A stretch of 64,000 bases of DNA from positions 62,001-126,000 of the forward strand of contig NZ_FXTU01000004.1 of NCBI RefSeq assembly GCF_900182735.1. The letters run 5' to 3'. Below the pieces are notes generated by a model. The model was given only the letters and a program-made list of their open reading frames with translations, made no database searches and was not told the origin of the DNA. The position numbers and the translations under genes are program-made. Origin of the DNA: Laceyella tengchongensis. GTDB taxonomy: Bacteria > Bacillota > Bacilli > Thermoactinomycetales > Thermoactinomycetaceae. Shown one piece after another: positions 42,668 through 50,722 of the stretch (its first letter is position 1; each line of letters starts with the position of its first letter).

Positions 42668-43753
42668 TTAGAGATAAGGCGGCTGTTGATAGAAAAAATT
42701 GGGTGACACAATCGCATTTTCGTAGGTTCGGTGGAAGATGTGGGTGGTTGCGGGAGATAGGGGCGGGATCAGCCAAGTCCAGTCTCCGGTCAAGTCCCGT
42801 CCAGCTTTTTCTTCGTTTTTTTCAAAGGCTTTAAACTGTTGGGCGGCTGTGTGGTGATCCACGATGGTCACTCCGTGGCGTTTGAAGGAGTGCAACACGG
42901 CGATATTCAACTCAACCAAGGCCCGGTCTTTCCATAAGGAGGCGTGGGAACGCGTGTCCAAACCAAGGTTGGCCGCGATGCGCGGAAGCAAGTTGTAGCG
43001 CGCTTCATCTGCCAGATTTCGCGCTCCAATCTCTGTGCCCATGTACCAACCATTAAACGGAGCTGCCGGGTAGTTGATCCCTCCGATTTCCAAACGCATG
43101 TCCGCGATGATTGGCACGGCGTACCATTTGACCTCCAACTCGCCAAACAAGTCATGGTGCGGATGAAGGATCGGCACTTCTAAGATGAGTTCCCGCGGTA
43201 TCGGCAGCCATCGCGGCGTTTGCCCGTTCAGTTGGACGACGAGTGGCAACGGGTCGAAATGCGTGCCCGCTCCGCGCCATCCCAAGGATTGGCAAGCGCG
43301 AGTGAAGGCCAGGGATGAAGGGTCACCGACGATGCCGGAGGGGGTGTCATATCCCGCATAGCGGATGAGTTGATGATTCCAGATACGCACAGGGGCGTCT
43401 TGATCTATTTCTGGTTGGAAGATGGTGATGGTGGGTATGATTTCTCCGCCGTTGGTGCCTATTTCAATGTGATTGAGCAAGGCTTGAAACACATCCGCCT
43501 CTTTTTGGAGATGACGGGCATCGATCACGTTTAGGCGATTCCAGAACAGGCGACCGATGCATCGGTTGGCATTGCGCCAGGCCATTTTGGCGCCATGCGC
43601 CAATTCTTCTTCTGTGTGCTCATAATAGCCGAACCGGTCAATGTGCCGTTTCACTTCCTTCAGTCTCGCTTGTGTTTCGGTTGCCGGTTTGCCCAGTTCC
43701 TGGTAGCAAGTCTGGATGAATTGTTCTGCCGCATGATGTAGCGCGTTGTTCAT
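42668..43753 (-). CDS. nos: Bacterial nitric oxide synthase oxygenase
   Basis: A 361-residue oxygenase-only NOS as in Bacillus. The haem thiolate is C65 in NANRCIGRLFW. Other hallmarks are GGEIIPTITIF, GWRGAGTHFDPLPL, NGWYMGTEIGARNL with the arginine-binding E241, and TWLIPPLSPATTHIFH at the C-terminus. It makes NO from arginine with borrowed reductases. Bacterial NOS usually gives protection from oxidative stress and antibiotics, and in some pathways supplies NO for nitration. Here it lies directly upstream of, and in line with, the diiron/ATP-grasp operon. Confidence 0.95.
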   Translation of the reverse strand: MNNALHHAAEQFIQTCYQELGKPATETQARLKEVKRHIDRFGYYEHTEEELAHGAKMAWRNANRCIGRLFWNRLNVIDARHLQKEADVFQALLNHIEIGTNGGEIIPTITIFQPEIDQDAPVRIWNHQLIRYAGYDTPSGIVGDPSSLAFTRACQSLGWRGAGTHFDPLPLVVQLNGQTPRWLPIPRELILEVPILHPHHDLFGELEVKWYAVPIIADMRLEIGGINYPAAPFNGWYMGTEIGARNLADEARYNLLPRIAANLGLDTRSHASLWKDRALVELNIAVLHSFKRHGVTIVDHHTAAQQFKAFEKNEEKAGRDLTGDWTWLIPPLSPATTHIFHRTYENAIVSPNFFYQQPPYL

Positions 43754-44124
43754 ATGAAAATGAGCGTCCTCCTAAATAAACACAATGTAGTTTTGAGCAA
43801 ACGGTTACCTAATCGGTGATATGAAATGCATGTCCATCATATCAGTTTCTTTTGGTGATAAAAAAGAGCCGGTTTGTTTTGGCAAAGCAGATGGTGCATA
43901 GAAGGTTTGAGAGTTGGTCAGCTGGCAATGCGACGGTGATGCTGGTGGATTGGAGAGATACATATTAAGAGCATAAAGCGGAATGCCGGTTTGAGAGGGA
44001 ATCGCGCTATGGTCGCAAGCGTCCCTCCGACTCAAGTCGTAGTCCAAAATGGCACTCAGGGTCGTGTTGTGCACAAGGACGCTTCGGTATGATGGAGTCG
44101 AGCAGGTGCAAGGGAGGGAAACAG
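43754..44124. other. Divergent regulatory region between nos and the lia-type operon
   Basis: About 370 bases with AGGAGG of nos at its left end and a LiaR-like site and TATGAT box at its right. No gene. Confidence 0.5.
44028..44039. promoter_or_regulatory. Putative LiaR/VraR-type operator
   Basis: CGACT-CA-AGTCG is a perfect palindrome containing ACT-N2-AGT, the pattern bound by VraR/LiaR response regulators. It lies about 50 bases upstream of a TATGAT -10 box (44088-44093) and 86 bases before the first gene of the lia-type operon, which encodes LiaR itself. Confidence 0.5.
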
Positions 44125-44502
44125 ATGAAAAAATTGTTTGGAGGGTTGTTGTTACTCATCGGGATCGCCATCTGCCTCGATGACGTTGGCGGCTTACTCA
44201 TCTTGTTGTTGACGGGTGCTCTCACGGTATACGGATTGAAACGGTGGAAACGGGCAACCACTGAAGGGCAGAAGGTAGTAGCCGTACTAGTGATGGGGGT
44301 GGCGGCGCTATTGTTATTCAGATGGTTCCCCTCGGTGGTCGGTTTATTGATTGGCGGAGTGCTCTTTTATCTGGGATGGAAGGTTTTCAACGGGGGTTTA
44401 CCCATCTCCTTGGAGAAGGTGACCGCGCCAAGAACGCCGACAAACGAAACTTCTTTTGATGCCGATTGGCGTGCGTTTATGGACAAACAAAATAAACAAT
44501 AG
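44125..44502 (+). CDS. LiaI-like small membrane protein
   Basis: A 125-residue protein from ATG 44125 with AAGGGAGG ahead. Three to four hydrophobic spans (LFGGLLLLIGIAICLDDVGG, LLILLLTGALTVYGL, VVAVLVMGVAALLLF, VGLLIGGVLFYLGW) are followed by a soluble tail. This is the layout of LiaI/PspC-like membrane anchors. It lies just before a PspA gene and probably recruits PspA to a stressed membrane. Confidence 0.65.
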   Translation: MKKLFGGLLLLIGIAICLDDVGGLLILLLTGALTVYGLKRWKRATTEGQKVVAVLVMGVAALLLFRWFPSVVGLLIGGVLFYLGWKVFNGGLPISLEKVTAPRTPTNETSFDADWRAFMDKQNKQ

Positions 44503-44536
44503 CATAAAATCACATCATCATGAGGGGGAATGGCTT

Positions 44537-45178
44537 ATGTCTTGGCAACGAATTTGGGATTACTTGGTGGCGACCTACCATGAAATCATCAATGATGCGG
44601 AAAAGCCAGAAGCAATGCTTAAACGGCATCTGCGCAACATTGAGAAGGAGATTTCCTCGGCCAAAGCGATGCTTGCCAAACAACAGTTGCTGACTGAGCA
44701 ATACCGCCGGCAAGCGAGTGATGCGGGCAAGCTGGCTGAAAAGCGTGCAGAACAGGCCCGAATCGCCAAGGAAGCGGGAGAAGAAGAGCTGGCGAACAGA
44801 GCCTTGGCGGAAGAAGAATACTATCGGGAAAAAGTGAAAGAATACGAAGGATATGCGCATAAATCCACCACGCAGACTGACGCCTTACGGCACCGAGTGA
44901 GCCAACTGGAGAAAAAATATCTTGATCTGAAAGACAAGAAAAATGAATTGGTGGCCCGCGCTGAGATGGCTAAAGCGAATCAGCGCGTTCAAGCCATGCT
45001 TCATTTCACCACCTCTGACACCTTGCTGAAAGAGTTCCAGCGCATTGAAGAGCGCATTGCGGAAATGGAGATTAAGACGCGGGAGCTAGCTGGTGAGAAT
45101 CCCACGGAGGCTAAGCTGATTCCGGCATCGTCATCCGCCGCTCAGATCGCTCTTAATCCGGCTGAAGGGAGTTCATAA
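44537..45178 (+). CDS. pspA: PspA/IM30-family protein (LiaH-like)
   Basis: A 213-residue coiled-coil protein from ATG 44537 behind TGAGGGGG. It has the PspA pattern: IWDYLVATYHEIINDAEKPE at the N-terminus, RNIEKEISSAKAMLAKQQL, a long charged helix and MLHFTTSDTLLKEFQRIEER near the C-terminus. PspA/LiaH oligomers bind and stabilise the cytoplasmic membrane during envelope stress. A strong terminator follows, so it can be made at higher levels than the downstream regulators. Confidence 0.9.
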   Translation: MSWQRIWDYLVATYHEIINDAEKPEAMLKRHLRNIEKEISSAKAMLAKQQLLTEQYRRQASDAGKLAEKRAEQARIAKEAGEEELANRALAEEEYYREKVKEYEGYAHKSTTQTDALRHRVSQLEKKYLDLKDKKNELVARAEMAKANQRVQAMLHFTTSDTLLKEFQRIEERIAEMEIKTRELAGENPTEAKLIPASSSAAQIALNPAEGSS

Positions 45179-45194
45179 GGACAAGAGGGCACGC

Positions 45195-45232
45195 GCACAA
45201 AAGACTCCGGATTCGGACGGAGTCTTTTGTGC
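45195..45232 (+). terminator. Terminator after pspA
   Basis: GCACAAAAGACTCCG and its complement form 15-bp arms around an 8-base loop, 17 bases after the pspA stop. It would separate effector genes from the downstream regulator genes. Confidence 0.7.
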
Positions 45233-45344
45233 GTTGGCTGTTGGTTTGCCCGGTCAGGGCTCGGGCATGAGGTGGTTTCTTGATACGTTTTACCAAGAAG
45301 AGGTCTTAGGGCAATGGGAACATAACTGATAAAGGTGGGGAAAG

Positions 45345-45632
45345 ATGAAGCGGGACAAAAAAAAGCAGGCTGGCTTGTTTTTCATGATTCTTGGGGCGCT
45401 GGCGTTCATGAATGGTATCCCCGATGGCGTAGTGGGCTCTTTGCTTGCTGGGGCCGTGATCGTTATTGGCGCCAGCTTGATGAAAAGAGCGGAATCGACG
45501 GAGGAAAAACGGGTGGGACTGTTTACTTTTCTATTCGGTATCCTTCTGTTCTTGCCCGGGGTCCCCTTTTTGATCGGCTTTTGCTTTGGCGCGGCATGCT
45601 TGTATTGGGGCTGGCGCATGATCAGGGGTTGA
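45345..45632 (+). CDS. Small LiaI-like membrane protein
   Basis: A 95-residue protein with AAGGTGGGG ahead of its ATG. Spans at 8-25 (AGLFFMILGALAFMNGI), 28-47 (VVGSLLAGAVIVIGASLM) and 57-90 (VGLFTFLFGILLFLPGVPFL). The charged N-terminus is MKRDKKK. It probably belongs to the same envelope-stress unit. Precise role unknown. Confidence 0.6.
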   Translation: MKRDKKKQAGLFFMILGALAFMNGIPDGVVGSLLAGAVIVIGASLMKRAESTEEKRVGLFTFLFGILLFLPGVPFLIGFCFGAACLYWGWRMIRG

Positions 45633-45891
45633 CCGTTGCCCTGTTTTCAAGGCTGGGGCTCTTCGTCCATAATAGAAGGATATGATCCCTGAAAATAAGC
45701 GGGATGTTCGTTGGTGGTTACGGAGGGTGGCCCATGGTGGCGTGGAGTGCGCCTATACGCATAACCGAAAACAAACAGGATGGAAGTGCGACCAACGAAT
45801 AGAGGAGACATGCCATCATGTTGGAGAATCTGAGCGGCAATATCCGTGTGCATTGAGCACTCGGCCATGCGGGAAAGAAGGGGGGAGCATT

Positions 45892-46602
45892 GTGCGCCTG
45901 TTTCAAAACAGGTTGGCGGGATGGATTATCTTGGGTGCCGGGGCCTTGATTTTATGGGGGTTGACTGATTGGTTTTTTGTAGGCTCATCGGTTTTATTTA
46001 TCATCGGGATCATTTTGTTGCGCAATCACCGCCGCAAATGGGGTTATGGCTTTTTGCTTTTGTCCGCGGTTGTATTTGTCAGTCACCTTGCCGAAGTGGA
46101 GTGGGGATGGATTGCCTTCTCCATCTTGCTGGTCTTTTTCGGTTACCGCCTATTCACCGGCCGTAGCCAAGAGGAGACGCCGGAAATGGATGGAGGTGCC
46201 CATGTGCCGCCGGCTGATTTGATCGTAAAGAAATCCGGCTCCCCCAATGCAATGGCGGGAACCCTGCACTTGATGAATCTGCGTTATGACTTGGTTGATC
46301 TCAATCGGTCCGCCATGGTTAACGATATCAAATTGGATTTGTCAAAAGCGATCATTCCCGAAGGGGAAAGTGCGATCGTGATCAGCGGGCTTATCGGAGA
46401 TGTGGACATTTATGTCCCAGATGACCTAGATGTGTCTGTTGCCGCAACCGTTAGCGCCGGCTATCTGGATATTCTAGGCCACCACCAAGGAGGCGTCAAC
46501 CGCCAAATCATGTTGGAAACCAAAGGATATGAGCAAGCTAGGCGGAAAGTGAAAATCAGCATTTCCCTGTTGGTAGGGGACGTGGGCGTGAGGCAATTAT
46601 GA
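45892..46602 (+). CDS. liaF: LiaF-like envelope-stress regulator
   Basis: A 236-residue protein. GTG 45892 has GAAGGGGGGAG ahead; an upstream extension of the frame has no membrane character. Residues 1-90 contain four hydrophobic spans. The C-terminal part (GTLHLMNLRYDLVDLNRSAM, LDLSKAIIPEGESAIVISGL, GDVDIYVPDDLDVSV, ISISLLVGDVGV) is the LiaF/DUF2154 beta-helical domain. LiaF inhibits the histidine kinase LiaS in the absence of stress. Its stop overlaps the liaS start (ATGA). Confidence 0.88.
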   Translation: MRLFQNRLAGWIILGAGALILWGLTDWFFVGSSVLFIIGIILLRNHRRKWGYGFLLLSAVVFVSHLAEVEWGWIAFSILLVFFGYRLFTGRSQEETPEMDGGAHVPPADLIVKKSGSPNAMAGTLHLMNLRYDLVDLNRSAMVNDIKLDLSKAIIPEGESAIVISGLIGDVDIYVPDDLDVSVAATVSAGYLDILGHHQGGVNRQIMLETKGYEQARRKVKISISLLVGDVGVRQL

Positions 46603-47663
46603 ACGGAAACCGACCGACCAACATCCACTGGCGCATGACACAGTATACCATCTGGGTTTGCGCCGTTTTGGCCTTCTTGTTGCTGACCGTGTTTCTCAAT
46701 GCCTATCGCTTGGGTTGGGAAACGCTGTGGACAACCAAGTTGTCGAAAGTGCCTGTTTTGTTGGTGGCGTTTGTTTTGGTTCTGCTTGTGGGCGCTTGCG
46801 CTGGCTTTCTCTACGGGTATGCGATTAAACGGAGGCTGTCCCGCTTGATTGAGGCCATTCTGCGCTTTGAGCGAGGTAATTTCTCCTATCGCCTGCCCGA
46901 TCTTGGGGAAGATGAAATCGGCTTGGTGGGAACCCGGCTCAATCAGATGGCAGAACGGATTGAAAAGCAAGTCGCCTCATTGCAAAAATTATCCACGGAG
47001 AAAGCGGAATGGGTAGAAGCTCAGAAACAAGCGGTTATATCCGAAGAGCGGCAAAGGTTGGCACGGGAGTTGCACGACGCTGTCAGTCAACAGCTTTTTG
47101 CCATCTCCTTGATGGCTTCGGCAATGAAAGAAACCTTGCCTGAAGCGGAGGACTCGGTGGGCAAGCAAATTGCTATGATTGAGAAAATGGCCGGGATTGC
47201 CCAAAACGAGATGCGCGCGCTGTTGTTGCAATTGCGCCCGGTAACTCTGGAGGGCAAAGGGCTGAAAGAGGGATTGGCGGAGTTGCTTGATGAGTTTGGC
47301 GCCAAGCATCCCGCTTCGTTGCACTGGGAAGTAGGGGATTTGCCTCGCTTGCCCAAAGGAGTAGAGGATCATTTGTTTCGGATTGTGCAAGAAGGGCTGT
47401 CCAATGTGTTTCGCCACGCGCAAGCGACGTCAGTCACCGTGCGTTTGGTGTTTCGGGGCCGCCATGTCCATTTGCGGATGATTGACAACGGCGTGGGCTT
47501 CGATATGTCCAAAGTGAAGTCCTCTTCATACGGTTTGCAGTCTATTCAGGAGCGGGCCAGTGAAATCGGGGGCATCGCTGAAGTGATTTCCGTGCCGGGT
47601 AAAGGGACCCAAATCGAAGTGAAAGTGCCCATTGTGGTTGATGGAGAGGGGGAGAAAGCGTGA
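46599..47663 (+). CDS. liaS: LiaS-type sensor histidine kinase
   Basis: A 354-residue kinase. Two membrane spans (about 17-35 and 51-73) flank a very short extracellular loop, as in intramembrane-sensing kinases. A HAMP domain (74-125), a HisKA_3 box with H159 (RQRLARELHDAVSQQLF) and an HATPase domain (EGLSNVFRHAQATSV, MIDNGVGFD, GLQSIQERA) follow. It phosphorylates the response regulator encoded next, with a 4-base overlap. Cell-wall antibiotics are the usual stimulus. Confidence 0.92.
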   Translation: MNGNRPTNIHWRMTQYTIWVCAVLAFLLLTVFLNAYRLGWETLWTTKLSKVPVLLVAFVLVLLVGACAGFLYGYAIKRRLSRLIEAILRFERGNFSYRLPDLGEDEIGLVGTRLNQMAERIEKQVASLQKLSTEKAEWVEAQKQAVISEERQRLARELHDAVSQQLFAISLMASAMKETLPEAEDSVGKQIAMIEKMAGIAQNEMRALLLQLRPVTLEGKGLKEGLAELLDEFGAKHPASLHWEVGDLPRLPKGVEDHLFRIVQEGLSNVFRHAQATSVTVRLVFRGRHVHLRMIDNGVGFDMSKVKSSSYGLQSIQERASEIGGIAEVISVPGKGTQIEVKVPIVVDGEGEKA

Positions 47664-48292
47664 TTCGAGTCATGATCGTGGATGACCATGAGATGGTGCG
47701 GATGGGTTTGGCTTCCTATTTGTCGGTCATGCCGGACATCACGATTGTCGCGGAAGCAGCCAATGGCCTCGAGGCCGTTCGGCTGGCACAAGAGACCCAG
47801 CCAGATGTCATTTTGATGGATCTGGTCATGGATGTGATGGATGGAATTGAGGCTACCAAGGAGATCTGCCGCGTGATGGAGAATCCGAAGATCATTGTCC
47901 TGACCAGCTTTATTGATGATGACAAGTTGTATCCTGTGCTTGAGGCTGGCGCTTTTAGTTATTTATTGAAAACATCCAAGGCGCATGAAATCGCCGAGGC
48001 GGTCAGGGCGGAGATGAAGGGGGAACCGGTCTTGGAGGCCAAAGTGACTGGCAAGATGTTGTCCAAAATGCGGCGCGCCGAAGAAAGCAAACCGCATGAA
48101 TCCCTGACCGCCCGGGAAATAGAGGTGCTCCGCTTGATCGCGGAAGGGAAGACGAACCAAGAGATTGCCGATCTGCTCCACATCACCGTGAAAACAGTGA
48201 AAACCCACGTCACCCACATCTTTTCTAAGCTGGAAGTGGAAGACCGCACCCAAGCGGCTATCTACGCTCACCGCAACCGCTTGGTGCCCTAA
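47660..48292 (+). CDS. liaR: LiaR-type response regulator
   Basis: A 210-residue NarL/FixJ-type regulator. The receiver domain has D8-D9, the phosphorylation site D54 (VILMDLVMD) and the conserved Lys in YLLKTSKA. The LuxR-type HTH is LTAREIEVLRLIAEGKTNQE and onward to VEDRTQAAIYAHRN. It likely binds the palindrome at 44028-44039 to activate its own operon. Terminal gene of the unit. Confidence 0.92.
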   Translation: MIRVMIVDDHEMVRMGLASYLSVMPDITIVAEAANGLEAVRLAQETQPDVILMDLVMDVMDGIEATKEICRVMENPKIIVLTSFIDDDKLYPVLEAGAFSYLLKTSKAHEIAEAVRAEMKGEPVLEAKVTGKMLSKMRRAEESKPHESLTAREIEVLRLIAEGKTNQEIADLLHITVKTVKTHVTHIFSKLEVEDRTQAAIYAHRNRLVP

Positions 48293-48380
48293 GGGATATT
48301 AGATCCGGTCTTTTTTCGCATTCACTTTGCATCAATAAAAGGTTAATATATATAGGACAAAAACATCGCAAGGGAGACAC

Positions 48381-48656
48381 ATGATGATTATCGGTGAGGA
48401 CCTTTTTTTGCAGCAAGTGAATCGGGAGTTGGAGCGGATTGAAGCTCAGTTAAATCAAGAAGGGGAGAAGCCAAAATGGCTCACCCTCCAGCGGCAAAAG
48501 ATCGCCTTGAATTTGATTTGCCACCAATTGAAGCAAATCGACCCAAACGTGGGGGAGTCTTCGGAAAACCCGGATGCGGGGCAAGTGCGGCGAAATTTGT
48601 ATTATTTCAAGGCGCAGATGTTGTTGCGTCAAATTGAAGAGCGGAAGAGATCATGA
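48381..48656 (+). CDS. Small coiled-coil hypothetical protein
   Basis: A 91-residue, highly charged helical protein from ATG 48381 or 48384, with AAGGGAG ahead. Two helices (FLQQVNRELERIEAQLNQEG and VRRNLYYFKAQMLLRQIEER) are joined by a Pro/Gly/Ser-rich turn. No family recognised. The gene has its own AT-rich upstream region and lies after liaR. Confidence 0.55.
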   Translation: MMIIGEDLFLQQVNRELERIEAQLNQEGEKPKWLTLQRQKIALNLICHQLKQIDPNVGESSENPDAGQVRRNLYYFKAQMLLRQIEERKRS

Positions 48657-48718
48657 GGGCGTTTGGTACAGCCCAGCCAGCACAGAGTCGGATTTGACCT
48701 GTGCTGTTTTTTTGAGTT

Positions 48719-49402
48719 TTGGTAAAAAAGAGAGCGGGGGCTGTTGACGAGGTTCGTAAGCGACAGCTCCTTTGCGAAGCATGGATATGTAACATGGAAT
48801 CGCCTTCACCGGAAAAAGCGGAGAAACCAAGTGAACCAGTTGAGAAGCAAACAAAACCAGAGATAAAAGAAGAAGCCAAGCCATCCGCACCATCTCCGTC
48901 CAAACAGGAAAAGAGAGCAGAAAGCACCGACCGGGAGAAGAGCACAAGCAAACGAACAACGAATCAAGCTGATGACAAGCCCAACCAATCCGTCGCTGAC
49001 AAATCCCAGTCCGCGATGCTGGCAATTGAAAAAGAAGTCGTTGCACTGGTGAATAAAGAACGGCAACAACGGGGATTGCGCAAATTGGAGATCAGCGAAA
49101 GCGTATCTCGCGTCGCTCGGAAAAAATCAGAAGACATGAAAGAAAATAATTACTTCAGCCATGATTCGCTCACTTACGGTTCGCCGTTTGATATGTTGAA
49201 GCGGTTCGGGGTGAAATACCGGATGGCGGGAGAAAATATCGCCGCCGGGCAAACCACGGCCGAGAAAGTGATGGAGAGCTGGATGAATTCCGATGGACAC
49301 CGTGCCAACATCTTGAATCCGGATTACACGCATATTGGTGTCGGATATGTCAAAGGCGGTTCTTACGGATGCTATTGGACTCAGCAATTTATCGCTAAAT
49401 AA
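48719..49402 (+). CDS. CAP/SCP-domain (YkwD-like) protein, unusual N-terminus
   Basis: Up to 227 residues; the start is unclear and internal starts such as ATG 48794 are possible. The C-terminal 125 residues form a CAP domain: VVALVNKERQQRGLRKLEIS, ARKKSEDMKENNYFSH, GENIAAGQTTAEKVMESWMN and HRANILNPDYTHIGVGYV. A Lys/Glu/Pro/Ser-rich linker precedes it, typical for secreted YkwD proteins. No signal peptide or good ribosome site is visible, though, so the 5' end may be damaged or displaced. Confidence 0.75.
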   Translation: MVKKRAGAVDEVRKRQLLCEAWICNMESPSPEKAEKPSEPVEKQTKPEIKEEAKPSAPSPSKQEKRAESTDREKSTSKRTTNQADDKPNQSVADKSQSAMLAIEKEVVALVNKERQQRGLRKLEISESVSRVARKKSEDMKENNYFSHDSLTYGSPFDMLKRFGVKYRMAGENIAAGQTTAEKVMESWMNSDGHRANILNPDYTHIGVGYVKGGSYGCYWTQQFIAK

Positions 49403-49436
49403 ACCAAGTGGGTGTTAATGATATACAATATATACA

Positions 49437-49477
49437 ACAGCCAAACGACAGCCCCTGTTGGGCTGTCGTTTGGCTGT
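49437..49477. terminator. Bidirectional terminator
   Basis: ACAGCCAAACGACAGCCC and its exact complement (18-bp arms) around CTGTT. It lies after the CAP gene and also after the leftward Cys-rich microprotein gene. Confidence 0.85.
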
Positions 49478-49493
49478 TTAGAAGGTTACCCAG

Positions 49494-49553
49494 TCAGCAC
49501 TCGCACTCGTCTTTGCCGCATTTGGAACATTTGGACAATTGTGGACGAACCAT
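49494..49553 (-). CDS. 19-residue Cys-rich microprotein
   Basis: The minus strand reads MVRPQLSKCSKCGKDECEC then TGA, from ATG 49553 with a strong AAGGAGG about 9 bases ahead. Four cysteines (C9, C12, C17, C19) form CxxC and CxC pairs suited to zinc, copper or iron-sulfur binding. It has its own terminator (49437-49477). Too short for normal gene callers. Ribosome site, spacing and composition argue for a real gene; function unknown. Confidence 0.6.
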   Translation of the reverse strand: MVRPQLSKCSKCGKDECEC

Positions 49554-49729
49554 GCGCGCTCCCTCCTTCAAAGTGATAGGCAAAGAAAACTAGCATGGGT
49601 GATAGTGCGACGCGAAATGGGAAAGCGTGATGGGATTCCTAGGTATTTACTGTCATTATACCATTTTGAATAGGTATTTTTACTATAAAAAAGAATTGGT
49701 TTTATATACAGGTGCTAAAACATAGCTAA

Positions 49730-49769
49730 AAGACCGGCAACGGTCCGTAGGGGCGGCGTTGCCGGTCTT
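49730..49769 (-). terminator. Terminator of trxA
   Basis: AAGACCGGCAACG and CGTTGCCGGTCTT form 13-bp arms; on the minus strand TTTAGC follows. It lies 11 bases after the thioredoxin stop. Confidence 0.8.
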
Positions 49770-49779
49770 GAAGGGGATG

Positions 49780-50097
49780 TTATTGATGTTGGAGAACCAG
49801 TTTTTTCAGCTCTTCCAGCGGTTGCAAACCGACACGTGAATCCACTTCGTTACCATTTTTGAACAGCTTTAGGGCCGGAATGCTTCTGATCCCGAAGTTG
49901 GCAGCCGTTTGCGGATTTTCATCTACATTCAGCTTGGCGATGACGACTTGGCCTTGCAATTCAGCCGCCAATTCATCCAAGATCGGGGCCAAGGCTCTGC
50001 ATGGGCCGCACCACGGAGCCCAGAAGTCGACGAGCACCAAGGGGGCGCTTTTCAAGGTTTGCTCAAACGTGGCATCATTAATGTTGATTACAGACAT
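49780..50097 (-). CDS. trxA: Thioredoxin
   Basis: A 105-residue thioredoxin with the active site W-C30-G-P-C33 in FWAPWCGPCRAL, the buried Asp in LVDFW, and the cis-proline loop FGIRSIPALKLFKNG. It is a full-length cytosolic disulfide reductant. A GGGAAGTG site precedes its ATG. It is monocistronic with its own terminator; divergent or overlapping regulation was not seen. Confidence 0.96.
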   Translation of the reverse strand: MSVININDATFEQTLKSAPLVLVDFWAPWCGPCRALAPILDELAAELQGQVVIAKLNVDENPQTAANFGIRSIPALKLFKNGNEVDSRVGLQPLEELKKLVLQHQ

Positions 50098-50220
50098 CAG
50101 GTGTCACTTCCCTTTTAATTGATGTGATAAAGAAATATTGAATTGTAACTGTATCAGTTACACTTTACCCGAAACAAAGGGCCGCAAACCCACAAATGAT
50201 TCAAAGTGAATGAGGGGTCC

Positions 50221-50290
50221 AGAGCGTGTCTGGCAAACCAAGCTATCGCATGGAAAAGCGGGAATATGTGCTACCTAGACACGCCCCCTA
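50221..50290. mobile_element. Short TIR element (70 bp)
   Basis: AGAGCGTGTCTGG at the left and CCTAGACACGCCCCCTA at the right. The final CTA forms the stop codon of the leftward Rrf2 gene, so insertion fixed the 3' end of that gene. Confidence 0.6.
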
Positions 50291-50722
50291 ATTTCTTTTA
50301 TTCATTTGCATTTGGTTGAGTAGGTCCTGGATCGTGTACTGATCCAAATGGCGTTCGAATTGCTCCTCTGCGCCCTCGAAGATGTGACTCATCACTTGGC
50401 CGATTTGCGAGGCGACGATGCAATCCATGGTCGGGTCGCCGGAGCGCCAGTCAGAGACCAGCGAGCCTGCAGATGTCAGGCGGTAGATCGATCCCAATGT
50501 GATCTGGCGGGGATTGCCACGTAAAATGTATCCGCCGCCCGTTCCTTTTTGCACGTCGACCAAGCCAGCTGCTTTCAACAGGTTCATCACTTTCCTGATC
50601 CGCACGGGATTGGTGCAGATATTGGAAGCGAGCAATTCACTGGAAGCCATGCGCGAGGGCAGATAGGCCAAAAAGACCAGACTGTGTACGGCGATGTGAA
50701 ATTCACTGTTCAATGCAGCCAT
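50288..50722 (-). CDS. Rrf2-family transcriptional regulator
   Basis: A 144-residue protein from ATG 50722. The N-terminal winged helix (FHIAVHSLVFLAYLPSRMAS, SNICTNPVRIRKVMNLLKAA) and wing KGTGGGYILRGNPRQITLGS are typical of Rrf2/YwnA-type repressors. Single cysteines (C36 and one near residue 100) are present, without the three-Cys cluster of IscR/NsrR, so a YwnA/YwgB-like redox or electrophile sensor is more likely. Its stop codon is supplied by a TIR element. Confidence 0.88.
   Translation of the reverse strand: MAALNSEFHIAVHSLVFLAYLPSRMASSELLASNICTNPVRIRKVMNLLKAAGLVDVQKGTGGGYILRGNPRQITLGSIYRLTSAGSLVSDWRSGDPTMDCIVASQIGQVMSHIFEGAEEQFERHLDQYTIQDLLNQMQMNKRN

Noticed and set aside
45682..45891. 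N-terminal extension of the LiaF frame upstream of GTG 45892
   Set aside because: The extension is soluble, Cys/His-rich and has no ribosome site, while GTG 45892 has a strong one and starts the first membrane span.
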